Program-made: the position numbers and the translations under genes
Part shown: in pieces, positions 44,845 to 55,613 of the stretch
Layout of the letters: every line of letters begins with the position of its first letter
Position numbering within the stretch: position 1 is the stretch's first letter
Assembly (NCBI GenBank): GCA_902627735.1
Contig: CACOKI010000001.1
Coordinates: 101,482 to 165,481 of the forward strand
DNA: 64,000 bases
DNA from: an uncultured Pelagibacteraceae bacterium
GTDB taxonomy: Bacteria; Pseudomonadota; Alphaproteobacteria; Pelagibacterales; Pelagibacteraceae
Direction: 5' to 3'
The notes under the pieces: model-generated
The model's database searches: none
What the model was told of the DNA's origin: nothing
Seen by the model: only the letters and a program-made list of their open reading frames with translations

Positions 44845-46161
44845 ATGGTTAAAGATCAAGAATTTTTAAAGAAAAAATCGGCATATTGTTTAGATTTAGC
44901 TAAAAAATTAGGTGCAACTGATTCAAGTGTCGTTGTAAAGAACTCTGTTTCTGAAACTGTTAATTTTAGAAATAAAAAATTAGATGAATCTAATAGGTCA
45001 GATGATCTAGGTATAAGTATTACGACATACATTGGTAAAAAAAAATCATCAATATCTTCCTCTAATTTGCTTAATGAAAATCTAAATGTTTTAATCGAGA
45101 AATGTATTGAGACTACAAAAAATACTCCTGAGGATGAATTCAATTCTTTACCAGACAGAGATTTATTAGCACAAGAAGTGAAAGATTTAGATTTATATGA
45201 TGACACTCAAATAGAGAATGATCAAAAAATAAATTACTTAAAAAAATTAGAAGATGCTGCTTCCAATGATAAAAAAATTGTCAATACCGAGTCTAGTTTC
45301 ACTCAAAATAAGTCTAATTTTATTTTAGCTAACACTGATGGTTTTTGTAATGGTTACAAAACATCTTCATTCACAGCTTCAAGTGTAACTGTCGCAAAAG
45401 ATGAAAAAAGTATGGAAAGAGATTATGAATACTCTAGTAAATGTTTTCTTAAAGACCTGGATGATGCAAATGAATTAGGTAAACTAGCTGCAAATCAAAC
45501 TATTAGAAAATTAAGTCCAAAAAAAATCGGAAGTGAAAAAATTGCCATAATTTTTGATAAAAGAATTGCCAAGGGAATTTTAAGTACTTTTGCAAGCGCT
45601 ATTTCTTCATCAGCGATATCAAGAGGAACTTCTTTTTTAAAGGATAAAGTTAATCAAAAAGTATTTTCAGATAAAATTAATATATTTGACAAACCCGATA
45701 TGCTTAAAGGTTTAGGCTCAAGAAATTTTGATAGTGAAGGAGTAAAGACTGATACACTTAAACTAGTGGATCAAGGAATTTTGAAACATTATCTGATTGA
45801 TACTTATAATGGAAAAAAATTAAACCTTAAATCTAATGGAAGATGTGGTGGAACAAGTAATCTTTATTTTGAAAATGGAAATATTAGTTTTAAAGATTTA
45901 TTGAATTCGAATTCAAAAAGTCTCTATATTACAGAAACCATAGGTCATGGAAGTAATATTGTAACTGGAGATTATTCAGTAGGAGCAACTGGTTTTTTAG
46001 TAGAAAACGGAGAGTTTAAGTTTCCAATAAATGAAATTACCATAGCTGGTAATTTTAAAGATATGTTTCAAAATATTATTTTAGCAAATGATCTGGAATT
46101 CAAATATGCAACTAACTCACCAACCATGCTTATAGAGGGAATGGTTGTTGCTGGTAAATGA
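44845..46161 (+). CDS. pmbA: TldE/PmbA metalloprotease partner
   Basis: Non-catalytic partner of TldD, 438 residues, with the same fold but no HExxxH. 'KCIETTKNTPEDEFNSLPD' and 'VTGDYSVGATGFLVENGE' are typical of PmbA. It starts directly after tldD and overlaps the next gene by four bases, so three proteins are translated as one unit. The peptide substrate is unknown; no RiPP-like precursor or cyclodehydratase is in the window. Confidence 0.93.
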   Translation: MVKDQEFLKKKSAYCLDLAKKLGATDSSVVVKNSVSETVNFRNKKLDESNRSDDLGISITTYIGKKKSSISSSNLLNENLNVLIEKCIETTKNTPEDEFNSLPDRDLLAQEVKDLDLYDDTQIENDQKINYLKKLEDAASNDKKIVNTESSFTQNKSNFILANTDGFCNGYKTSSFTASSVTVAKDEKSMERDYEYSSKCFLKDLDDANELGKLAANQTIRKLSPKKIGSEKIAIIFDKRIAKGILSTFASAISSSAISRGTSFLKDKVNQKVFSDKINIFDKPDMLKGLGSRNFDSEGVKTDTLKLVDQGILKHYLIDTYNGKKLNLKSNGRCGGTSNLYFENGNISFKDLLNSNSKSLYITETIGHGSNIVTGDYSVGATGFLVENGEFKFPINEITIAGNFKDMFQNIILANDLEFKYATNSPTMLIEGMVVAGK

Positions 46162-47129
46162 GTGAATTTTGTATAATTGGTTCTGGAATTTCTGGAGCCA
46201 CAATTGCAAATCTTCTTAATAAAAAATATTCTGTAATCCTATTCGATAAAGCAAGAGGTCCAGGAGGTCGTGCATCTTTCAAAAGAATAAAAGGTAAAAC
46301 AGGTTTTGATCATGGCACTCAATATATTTCACCAAAAACTGAAGAATTTGAAAAATTTACTAAGGATTTAATTAAAAAAAGAATTTTAAAAGTATGGGGT
46401 GGTAAACACGTTTTTCTTAATACAAAAAAAAAAGAAGATAAAAAACATCTGAAGATAATTGGTAAAAATGGAAACAATGATATTAGCAAATATTTACTAA
46501 AAAAAATTAACTGTAACTATCATAGTGAATTAAAAAAAATTTATCATAAAAATAAACTATGGTATCTCTTATTTGATGGTGGAAAATTAAGATCTTTTAA
46601 AAACCTAATTTTAACTTGCCCATTTCCACAATTAAAAAAACTTTCTAAAAAATTCATAAGTAATCCTTTTTTAAGTAAATCTATAAAGATGGATGCAAAT
46701 ATCACTACTATGATTGCTATAAAAAAAAGTAAGAATTCAAATAGTAGTTATCTTTTTGAAGATCCAATTCTTGGTTGGGCTGGAAACGAAAACTCAAAAA
46801 AAAGATTTAAATCAAAATATGATTTATGGACCCTTCAAAGTACATTTAAGTGGGCAAATAAAAAGATTAATAAAAATAAGAATAATAAAAAAGAGAACTC
46901 AAAAATTATGATTGATAAATTTTTTAAACTCTCAAACATCAAAAAAAAAAAAATTTATTATTCACTTAATCATGGCTGGAAATACTCCTCAAGTTCAAAA
47001 TCATTTAAGATAAAAAGTTATTGGGATCCAAAAAAAAAATTAGGTGTTTGTGCTGATTGGTTTGTAGGACCTAGATTAGAGTCAGGATGGATAAGTGCGC
47101 ATGATTTATACAAAAAAATTTCGAAATAA
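46158..47129 (+). CDS. FAD-dependent oxidoreductase (renalase/amine-oxidase-like)
   Basis: Flavoprotein of 323 residues. The N-terminal Rossmann motif 'CIIGSGISGATIANLLNKKYSVILFDKARGPGGRAS' at about 4-40 binds FAD, and the C-terminal 'LGVCADWFVGPRLESGWISAHDLY' is the second FAD-contact region in the COG3380 group. Substrate not known. It overlaps tldE by four bases, which ties it to that unit, though functional linkage is unclear. Confidence 0.85.
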   Translation: MSEFCIIGSGISGATIANLLNKKYSVILFDKARGPGGRASFKRIKGKTGFDHGTQYISPKTEEFEKFTKDLIKKRILKVWGGKHVFLNTKKKEDKKHLKIIGKNGNNDISKYLLKKINCNYHSELKKIYHKNKLWYLLFDGGKLRSFKNLILTCPFPQLKKLSKKFISNPFLSKSIKMDANITTMIAIKKSKNSNSSYLFEDPILGWAGNENSKKRFKSKYDLWTLQSTFKWANKKINKNKNNKKENSKIMIDKFFKLSNIKKKKIYYSLNHGWKYSSSSKSFKIKSYWDPKKKLGVCADWFVGPRLESGWISAHDLYKKISK

Positions 47130-47130
47130 A

Positions 47131-47811
47131 TTATTCAAAATTTTTCAATTTATATTCCCAATTACCCATTCTTGAATAGGATATTTTTAATATCATTAAA
47201 TTTTTACGATCATACCAAATATTAAAATCTAATCTTTTATCTTTAGATATACTCATGTCTTTAGATTTCAGTGTAAAATGATCAACATCATAAATTTTTC
47301 CATAAAGATCTATTTTTTCTTTACCTAAAAAAGTTACTACTTGATCCTTAATGCTCCCGGAGATAGGACTTATTTGGGAACTTGCTTGTAAAATTTTGTG
47401 ATTCCACCAATTTCCAATCACTTTATCAGCAGAGGCTTCTCCATTATATGAAGAGCCTGTAATATCAAATTTTTTATTTTTTTGATTAAATGTTAAATTT
47501 ACAAATTTTTTTTTATCATTTTGGAGAGTTTTAGAATTATACGAAACTAATTGATCTTTGTGATATTTTTCCTCGCTATAACCCTCAACTTTGAAAACTG
47601 TTGCTCCCAAAAGTTTTACTACAAACTTTATTTGATTAGTAACAATAGTTTCTGCTCCATTTTTATTAAAAAAATAATGATTATAGCCAATAAGCTCCCC
47701 ATTTCGAAAAATCTCCATCTCAATTTTCTTGTATTTAATGTAATGTCCAATGTGAGCGATTGAATTTGTTGGATAAATTAAAAGAAATAAAATGACTATA
47801 ATTTTTTTCAT
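47131..47811 (-). CDS. Secreted DUF6134-like protein
   Basis: A 226-residue protein with an N-terminal signal peptide (cleavage probably after 'NSIAH'). The beta-rich sequence 'IEMEIFRNGELIGYNHYFFNK' and 'DVDHFTLKSKDMSISKDKRLDFNIWYDRKNLMILKISYSRMGNWEYKL' resembles DUF6134 periplasmic proteins found in alphaproteobacteria. Function unknown. It meets the FAD oxidoreductase tail to tail with one base between. Confidence 0.65.
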   Translation of the reverse strand: MKKIIVILFLLIYPTNSIAHIGHYIKYKKIEMEIFRNGELIGYNHYFFNKNGAETIVTNQIKFVVKLLGATVFKVEGYSEEKYHKDQLVSYNSKTLQNDKKKFVNLTFNQKNKKFDITGSSYNGEASADKVIGNWWNHKILQASSQISPISGSIKDQVVTFLGKEKIDLYGKIYDVDHFTLKSKDMSISKDKRLDFNIWYDRKNLMILKISYSRMGNWEYKLKNFE

Positions 47812-47861
47812 TTAACAATTAGTTTAATAGACTTTATTAACAATAGAAATAACTTATTAAG

Positions 47862-48509
47862 ATGTTTTTAAAAATTAAGAAAATACCTAAAGTCAATTGG
47901 AGCTCTCATAAGCCTTATAATTTTAGACCAAAATTCTCTACTTTCTTTTTTTTATGTTTTGGTCTGATGTTATTTGGACTTGGAGAAGGTTTATTAATTG
48001 TATCTTTTACTGGTGCTTCTCCATGGAGTGTTTTAGCTCAAGGTATTTCTCTTAAAGTTAATTTATCAATAGGTACAATTACTTTGTTAATCAGTATTGC
48101 AGTTTTAATCTTGTGGATACCTTTGGGTCAAAAGCCTGGAATGGGAACAATCTTTAATGCATTGATAATTGCATTAATGATTGATCTTTGTATTAAATTT
48201 GTTCCAACCCCATCTAATTATATAAATCAATTAATTTTAGCAGTCATATCAGTAATTACAGTTGGTATTGGTGGAGGCATATATTTAGTTTCTAACTTAG
48301 GAGCAGGTCCAAGAGATGGATTGATGATTGGTTTACAAAAAGTCACAAATTTACCTATAGCAGCTGTTAGAGCAACTTTAGAAATTTCAGTTGTAAGTAT
48401 TGGGTGGTATTTAGGTGGAACTGTTGGAGTTGGTACTTTATTATTTGCTTTTGGTATAGGACCTTGTGTTGCCTTAGGACTTTACCTAGTTGATAAAATT
48501 TTTAATTAA
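47862..48509 (+). CDS. YczE/YyaS-type membrane protein
   Basis: Integral membrane protein of 215 residues with five predicted helices. 'FTGASPWSVLAQGISLKVNLSIGTITL' and 'VSNLGAGPRDGLMIGLQKVTNLPIAAVRATLEISVVSIGW' match the YczE/YitT-like family, whose biochemical function is not established. It overlaps typA by four bases tail to tail. Confidence 0.82.
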   Translation: MFLKIKKIPKVNWSSHKPYNFRPKFSTFFFLCFGLMLFGLGEGLLIVSFTGASPWSVLAQGISLKVNLSIGTITLLISIAVLILWIPLGQKPGMGTIFNALIIALMIDLCIKFVPTPSNYINQLILAVISVITVGIGGGIYLVSNLGAGPRDGLMIGLQKVTNLPIAAVRATLEISVVSIGWYLGGTVGVGTLLFAFGIGPCVALGLYLVDKIFN

Positions 48510-50332
48510 GCTGCTGCTCCAGCTTTTTCACTTTTTTTTCTTTCATGAGGATCTAGAATAGCTTTTCTCAATCTACAAGACTCTGGCGTAATTTCTAAAG
48601 CTTCATCAGTATTTAACATACTTAATTGTTCAGCAATCGACATTTTTCTTACTGGAGTAAGAACAACATTTTCATCTGTTCCTTGTGTTCTCATATTCGT
48701 TAATTTTTTACCTTTCATAACATTGATAATCATGTCTCCTGGTTTAGGGGCTAACCCGACAATCATACCAGGATAAACAGGATCATTGTGAGTCACAAAC
48801 ATTTCACCTCTTGCCTGCAAATTGAATATTGCGAAAGCAACAGCTTTGCCTTGTTCCATTGAAATTAAAGCGCCGTTTCTTCTTCCTTCCATATCTCCTT
48901 CAAACGGACCATACGTATGAAAAATTCTGTTAATTACCCCGTTACCTTTTGTTAATGTTAGAAATCTACTTGTATATCCCATTAAACCTCTTGTTGGAGC
49001 ATGGAATATAAGCCTTTTTTTATTTTTTCCAGTGTCTTTTAATTCAATTAACTTACCTTTTCTTCTATTCATAGAGTCAATTATTTTTGAAGAGTGTTCT
49101 TCGTCAAGATCCATAGTTATTTCCTCTATAGGCTCAAGCTTGTTTCTATTTTCATCTTTCTTATACAAAACTTTTGGGGGGCTTACTGTCATTTCAAATC
49201 CTTCTCTTCTCATTTGAGTGAGTAAGATTTCTAACATTAGCTCTCCTCGACCGCTTACTACAAAAGAGTCATTGCCACTATTTTCAGAAAATGTAATCCC
49301 AACATTATTTTGAGCCTCTTGTATTAATCTATCTCTTATTTGTGTACTTGTAAGTTTTTTACCTTCAGTTCCAGCTAATGGAGAAGTATTTACAGTAATT
49401 GTAATAGACATAGTGGGAGGGTCAATTGGAGTAGCTTCAATTGGCTCATTAACTTCAAGATCGCATATAGTGTCTGCAACGTTAGCTTTTTCTAATCCAG
49501 CAACAACAACAATATCTCCTGCTTCACCAACTTCAATTGGAACTTTTTTTGTTCCTTCATATCTGAAAATCTTAGTCAACCTACCTTCATCAACTTTTTC
49601 ACCTTTTAAATTAATTGCTTTAATCGTTTGATTGGCTTTAGCTGTTCCTTGAGAAATTTTTCCTACTAAACTTCTTCCTAAAAAACTATCTGCATAGAGA
49701 AGAGTAGAAAGCATAGCAAATGGTTTAGACTTATCTAACTTTTCAGGTTTTACATGATCAATAATTTTATCTAAAAGGGGATTCAAATTTTCTCTAGGGC
49801 CATCAACTTCTTCATCAGCCCATCCGGATCTACCACTTGCGTATAATACAGGAAAATCTAATTGTTCTTCATTTGCATCTAAACTCACGAACAAATCAAA
49901 AGTTTCATCTAAAACTTCATTGGCTCTTTGATCTGATTTATCAAGTTTATTAATTACTACAATTGGTTTTAATCCTTGTTTTAGTGCCTTTGCTAAAACA
50001 AACTTTGTTTGAGGCATTACACCTTCTGCAGAATCGATTAATAATAATGCGCCATCAGCCATACTAAGCACCCTCTCTACCTCAGCAGCAAAATCCCTGT
50101 GTCCTGGTGTATCAATTATATTAATTCTAGAATTTTTCCAATTAATCGAAGCTGGTTTTGCTAAAATTGTTATACCTCTTTCTTTCTCTAATTCTCCAGA
50201 GTCCATTAATCTTTCATCAACAATCTCATTTTCTCGAAATGAACCACTTTGTTTCATTAAATTATCTATCAAAGTAGTTTTACCATGGTCAACATGAGCA
50301 ATAATTGTAATGTTTAAAATATTCTTTGTCAT
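48506..50332 (-). CDS. typA: Translational GTPase TypA (BipA)
   Basis: Ribosome-binding GTPase acting in ribosome assembly at low temperature and in stress. The 608-residue protein has the G1 motif 'AHVDHGKTTLIDNLM' at about 11-25, 'IIDTPGHRDF' (G3) and 'VINKLDKSD' (G4). 'SRFLTLTKGNGVINRIFHTYGPFEG' is the TypA-specific C-terminal region. Length is typical. The 38-residue ORF upstream on the same strand could share its transcript. Confidence 0.96.
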   Translation of the reverse strand: MTKNILNITIIAHVDHGKTTLIDNLMKQSGSFRENEIVDERLMDSGELEKERGITILAKPASINWKNSRINIIDTPGHRDFAAEVERVLSMADGALLLIDSAEGVMPQTKFVLAKALKQGLKPIVVINKLDKSDQRANEVLDETFDLFVSLDANEEQLDFPVLYASGRSGWADEEVDGPRENLNPLLDKIIDHVKPEKLDKSKPFAMLSTLLYADSFLGRSLVGKISQGTAKANQTIKAINLKGEKVDEGRLTKIFRYEGTKKVPIEVGEAGDIVVVAGLEKANVADTICDLEVNEPIEATPIDPPTMSITITVNTSPLAGTEGKKLTSTQIRDRLIQEAQNNVGITFSENSGNDSFVVSGRGELMLEILLTQMRREGFEMTVSPPKVLYKKDENRNKLEPIEEITMDLDEEHSSKIIDSMNRRKGKLIELKDTGKNKKRLIFHAPTRGLMGYTSRFLTLTKGNGVINRIFHTYGPFEGDMEGRRNGALISMEQGKAVAFAIFNLQARGEMFVTHNDPVYPGMIVGLAPKPGDMIINVMKGKKLTNMRTQGTDENVVLTPVRKMSIAEQLSMLNTDEALEITPESCRLRKAILDPHERKKSEKAGAAA

Positions 50333-50592
50333 TTTGCTGGCTCTTATACATAAATAAATTGTTTTGAAAACTTAAAAAAATCACGTCTAATATGTATAAT
50401 TTGAGTATATCTATACTAATGGAGCTTTTTTTGCTTTTCTTTCTTTATTTTTCTCTTTTCTTTGAGAGTGAATTTTGGTTTTTTTTTCACACTTGAGTCT
50501 TTAAAGGATTTTCCACTATATCTTTTTGACATGATTTTTTTTCAATTTGTCTTTATTAATTATACATTTTAAAAATATCAAACTTATAAATT
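50333..50592. other. Largest gene-poor stretch of the window
   Basis: About 260 bases between typA and the acyltransferase. The minus strand contains the 38-residue ORF at 50416-50532. The rest is AT-rich with no tRNA, riboswitch core or palindrome that I can see; it presumably holds the promoters for both flanking genes. Confidence 0.5.
50416..50532 (-). CDS. Small lysine-rich ORF upstream of typA, absent from ORF track
   Basis: Minus-strand ATG at 50532, stop TAG at 50416-50418, 38 residues: starts MSKRYSGKSFKDSSVKKKP and ends KEKQKKLH, with a net charge near +15 and no hydrophobic part. Its frame is open in an otherwise 260-base gap, its start has a plausible AAAAAAAAT-rich leader, and typA follows after 83 bases. 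I do not recognise it; small basic ribosome- or nucleic-acid-binding proteins look like this. It could also be chance in A-rich sequence. Confidence 0.45.
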   Translation of the reverse strand: MSKRYSGKSFKDSSVKKKPKFTLKEKRKIKKEKQKKLH

Positions 50593-52614
50593 ATGAAAAT
50601 TAGATATAGACCAGAAATAGATGGTTTGAGAGCAATTGCAGTTATCTCTGTAATTTTATATCACGCTCAAATTACTATTTTTGATTTTGAAACGTTTAAA
50701 GGTGGATTTATAGGTGTTGACATTTTTTTTGTAATATCTGGATATCTAATTACATCAATTATTTTAAAAGAGCTAATTGCAACAGGCTCTTTTTCATTCA
50801 AACACTTTTATGAGAGAAGAATAAGAAGAATAATACCAGTATTATTATTTGTAATGTTGGCATCTCTTCCATTCGGTTGGATGTTATTATTGACAGATAA
50901 TTTTATAGATTTTTCGAAATCTATACTTTACTCAATTGGATTTAGTTCAAACCTATATTTTTGGTATACTGGTCAAGAATATGCTGCTGAAAGTGGACTT
51001 TTAAAACCATTTCTTCACACATGGTCTTTGTCAGTTGAAGAACAATATTACATTTTATTTCCAATTTTTTTATTAATTATATTTAGATATTTTAGAAAAT
51101 ATCTAATTCATTTTCTAATTTTTGGATTTATTTTAAGTTTATTATTAGCTGATTATGGAAGCAAAAATCATCCATCAATTAATTTCTATTCTTTACCAAC
51201 TAGAGGATGGGAATTATTAGTAGGTTCAATTTTAGCTTATTTTGAAACAATGAGAAATCAAAGCAGTGATAATAAAAAAATGATTATGATTATGCCAGGC
51301 CTAGGCATGATATTAATTTTACATTCAATAATTTTTTTTCATGATCAAATGTTTCATCCATCATTTTATACACTATCTCCAATTCTTGGAGTAAGCTTTA
51401 TTATCTGGTTTGCAAGAAAAGAAGAATTAATTACAAAAATTCTTTCAACAAAATTTTTTGTAAAGATTGGGCTCATTTCTTATTCTTTATATATATGGCA
51501 CTATCCAGTTTTTGCTTTTGATAGAATATCTGAATTTAGCAAAGATAATATCTTTAGAGAACTATCACTTGGAATGATTATTTTTATCTTATCATTTTTT
51601 ACTTATTATTTTATTGAACAACCATTTAGAAATAAGATAAATAGATTTAAATCTATACTAAAAATTCTTGGATCTTCTATTTTTTTATTAATCATTTTAA
51701 ATTTTTTAATAATTACTAATAATGGGTATAAAGAGAGACTACCACAAATTTTACAAAATAATACTAACGAGAAACTTTTTAGATTATTAAAAAAAAATAA
51801 GTCGGGAATTTGTCAGCCAAATACTAGCGACTGTAAATTTAACACATCATCCAAAAATAAAGTTTATATAATTGGAGACAGCCACATGGAAGTATTAGCT
51901 TTTGATTTAAATGGTAGGTTGGTGAAAAGAGGTTATCAGTTTATTAATCCTAAATATTACTGTGTTTATTTGCCGGGATTTAATAGACTCCATTTTAAAA
52001 CAAAAAAGAAAGTTGAAGATTGTGATAGTCAATATCATGAAAAGTTAAAACAGAATTTGTTACAAGATACTAGTTCAATAATTATTATTGGTGGAAGATT
52101 TCCGCATTATTTGACAGGCTCTTATTTTGATAATCAAGAGGGTGGTATAGAAACTGGACAAGATAATCCATATGTTTCAGACTCAAAATATAAAAGCATC
52201 AAAGATTCTATAAGAAATGAGGTATCAGAATTATCAAAACTTCATAAAATAATTTTAATTTATCCTGTTCCAGAAGTTGGCTGGCATGTAAATAAAAAAA
52301 TTATATCACAATGGGTTAAAAATAAATTTTCAAAAAACTTTGATTTAGAATATATTACAACTTCATACAAAGTTTATAAGGAAAGAACTAAATCTTCATT
52401 TGAACTATTAGACTCTATACAGGGTGATAATGTGTATAGAGTGTATCCACACAAATTATTCTGCGATAATCTAATTAAAACTAGATGTATGACTCATAAT
52501 GACGAAATGATTTATTATAGAGATGATGATCATTTATCTTTAGAAGGTGCCAAAATGGTTAATAATTTAATAATAAAAGAAATTATAAAAATTGAAAAAA
52601 AAATAGGTAAATAA
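50593..52614 (+). CDS. OafA-type membrane O-acyltransferase with SGNH domain
   Basis: Two-part protein of 673 residues. The N-terminal acyltransferase-3 domain (about 1-370, about ten membrane helices) opens with 'YRPEIDGLRAIAVISVILYHA' and 'GFIGVDIFFVISGYLIT'. The C-terminal extracytoplasmic SGNH domain (about 400-673) has 'IGDSHMEVLAF' and the Asp-His pair 'DDDHLSLEGA'. Such proteins add acetyl or other acyl groups to lipopolysaccharide, capsule or peptidoglycan. The specific acceptor is unknown. It faces groEL across a shared terminator. Confidence 0.92.
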   Translation: MKIRYRPEIDGLRAIAVISVILYHAQITIFDFETFKGGFIGVDIFFVISGYLITSIILKELIATGSFSFKHFYERRIRRIIPVLLFVMLASLPFGWMLLLTDNFIDFSKSILYSIGFSSNLYFWYTGQEYAAESGLLKPFLHTWSLSVEEQYYILFPIFLLIIFRYFRKYLIHFLIFGFILSLLLADYGSKNHPSINFYSLPTRGWELLVGSILAYFETMRNQSSDNKKMIMIMPGLGMILILHSIIFFHDQMFHPSFYTLSPILGVSFIIWFARKEELITKILSTKFFVKIGLISYSLYIWHYPVFAFDRISEFSKDNIFRELSLGMIIFILSFFTYYFIEQPFRNKINRFKSILKILGSSIFLLIILNFLIITNNGYKERLPQILQNNTNEKLFRLLKKNKSGICQPNTSDCKFNTSSKNKVYIIGDSHMEVLAFDLNGRLVKRGYQFINPKYYCVYLPGFNRLHFKTKKKVEDCDSQYHEKLKQNLLQDTSSIIIIGGRFPHYLTGSYFDNQEGGIETGQDNPYVSDSKYKSIKDSIRNEVSELSKLHKIILIYPVPEVGWHVNKKIISQWVKNKFSKNFDLEYITTSYKVYKERTKSSFELLDSIQGDNVYRVYPHKLFCDNLIKTRCMTHNDEMIYYRDDDHLSLEGAKMVNNLIIKEIIKIEKKIGK

Positions 52615-52615
52615 A

Positions 52616-52643
52616 AACCCTCGAAACTTTCGTTCCGAGGGTT
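52616..52643. terminator. Intrinsic terminator between acyltransferase and groEL
   Basis: AACCCTCG pairs perfectly with CGAGGGTT around a short loop. On the minus strand (groEL) the stem is followed by TTTTTATTT, a good U-tract; on the plus strand the tail is weaker. It ends the groESL transcript and probably the acyltransferase one. Confidence 0.85.
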
Positions 52644-52693
52644 CTAATTTTGTTTAGTGTATGTATTTAGAGCCTTCTCTAAATGGAAACGTA

Positions 52694-54669
<1,976 letters not shown>

Positions 54670-54696
54670 AAATTCTCCTTTATAAATATGAACTTC

Positions 54697-54724
54697 ATAT
54701 AGAGATTGGTCTAACTATTTCAAG
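54697..54724 (-). promoter_or_regulatory. RpoH-like (sigma-32) promoter of groES-groEL
   Basis: On the minus strand CTTGAAA (54724-54718) is followed after 15 bases by CTATAT (54702-54697), close to the heat-shock pattern of alphaproteobacteria. I looked for a CIRCE inverted repeat (HrcA operator) in the same leader and saw none, so sigma-32-type control seems to stand alone. Confidence 0.55.
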
Positions 54725-54791
54725 ATAAAGATTAAAATAAGTTAAACAAAAAACTAAAGGAATTTAGGGGTTTTTTGGTTTATAGATTGTT

Positions 54792-55613
54792 TTGATGACA
54801 AAAAATTTAGATAAAGATGGATTAAGTTCGATCGCAAACAATTATCAGTTATTTTATATTGACTTATGGGGGGTTGTTCATAACGGCATTAAATTACATA
54901 ATGAGGCTATTAACGCTTTAAAACAAATTTCTAATATCAATAAAGATTATGTTCTTTTAACAAATGCACCTAGACCTAATGAGGCTGTTAAAAATTTTTT
55001 AGAAAAAATGGGCATGGAAAAAGAGATTAGAGATCATGTTTTTACATCTGGTGAAGCAGCATTAAACTATTTGAAAAAAAACTTTTTAAATCAAAAATTT
55101 TTTCATGTTGGACCAGAAAGAGATTTTGATTTATTAAAAGATTTTGAAAAAAATAAATCATCAGATATTGATAAAAGTGAGTATATTTTATGTACAGGGT
55201 TATTTGATAATCATGATGATGACTTAATATTTTATAAAAATTTATTTGAAAAAAATTTAAATAAAAAAATGATTTGTACTAATCCTGATTTAATTGTTGA
55301 TAGAGGAACAATAAGAGAATTATGTGCAGGATCAGTTGCAATGGTTTTTGAGAAGATGGGTGGAAAAGTAATATATTTTGGAAAACCTTACCCTGAGGTA
55401 TATAACCAATCGATAAATAATAAGAATAAAAAAATACTTTCGATAGGTGATAACTTTAATACCGATATTAAAGGTGCTAATTTATTAAATTATGACTCTT
55501 TAATAATTTCAAATGGTATTCATAAAAACGAAATAAACAAAAACGGAATTGAAAAAACCGCAAAGTCATATGAAACTATTTGTAACTTTATTCAATCAGA
55601 GCTAAAATGGTAA
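54792..55613 (+). CDS. HAD-superfamily class IIA hydrolase
   Basis: Phosphatase-like protein of 273 residues in the NagD/TIGR01459-type group common in alphaproteobacteria. The nucleophile motif is 'YIDLWGVVHNG' near residue 22, and 'LTNAPRP' (motif II) and 'KPYPEVYNQ', 'SIGDNFNTDIKGA' (motifs III/IV) follow. Substrate not known. The ATG is at 54795 in the same frame and the annotated first codon ATG at 54792; either fits. It overlaps ribF by seven bases and starts the ribF-ileS-lspA run. Confidence 0.88.
   Translation: MMTKNLDKDGLSSIANNYQLFYIDLWGVVHNGIKLHNEAINALKQISNINKDYVLLTNAPRPNEAVKNFLEKMGMEKEIRDHVFTSGEAALNYLKKNFLNQKFFHVGPERDFDLLKDFEKNKSSDIDKSEYILCTGLFDNHDDDLIFYKNLFEKNLNKKMICTNPDLIVDRGTIRELCAGSVAMVFEKMGGKVIYFGKPYPEVYNQSINNKNKKILSIGDNFNTDIKGANLLNYDSLIISNGIHKNEINKNGIEKTAKSYETICNFIQSELKW

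Noticed and set aside
50333-50592. tRNA or structured RNA in the largest gap
   Set aside because: No cloverleaf arms, CCA end or strong stem could be recognised; the stretch is AT-rich and holds a short ORF instead.
54670-54791. CIRCE (HrcA) operator upstream of groES
   Set aside because: No TTAGCACTC...GAGTGCTAA inverted repeat is present, even allowing several mismatches.
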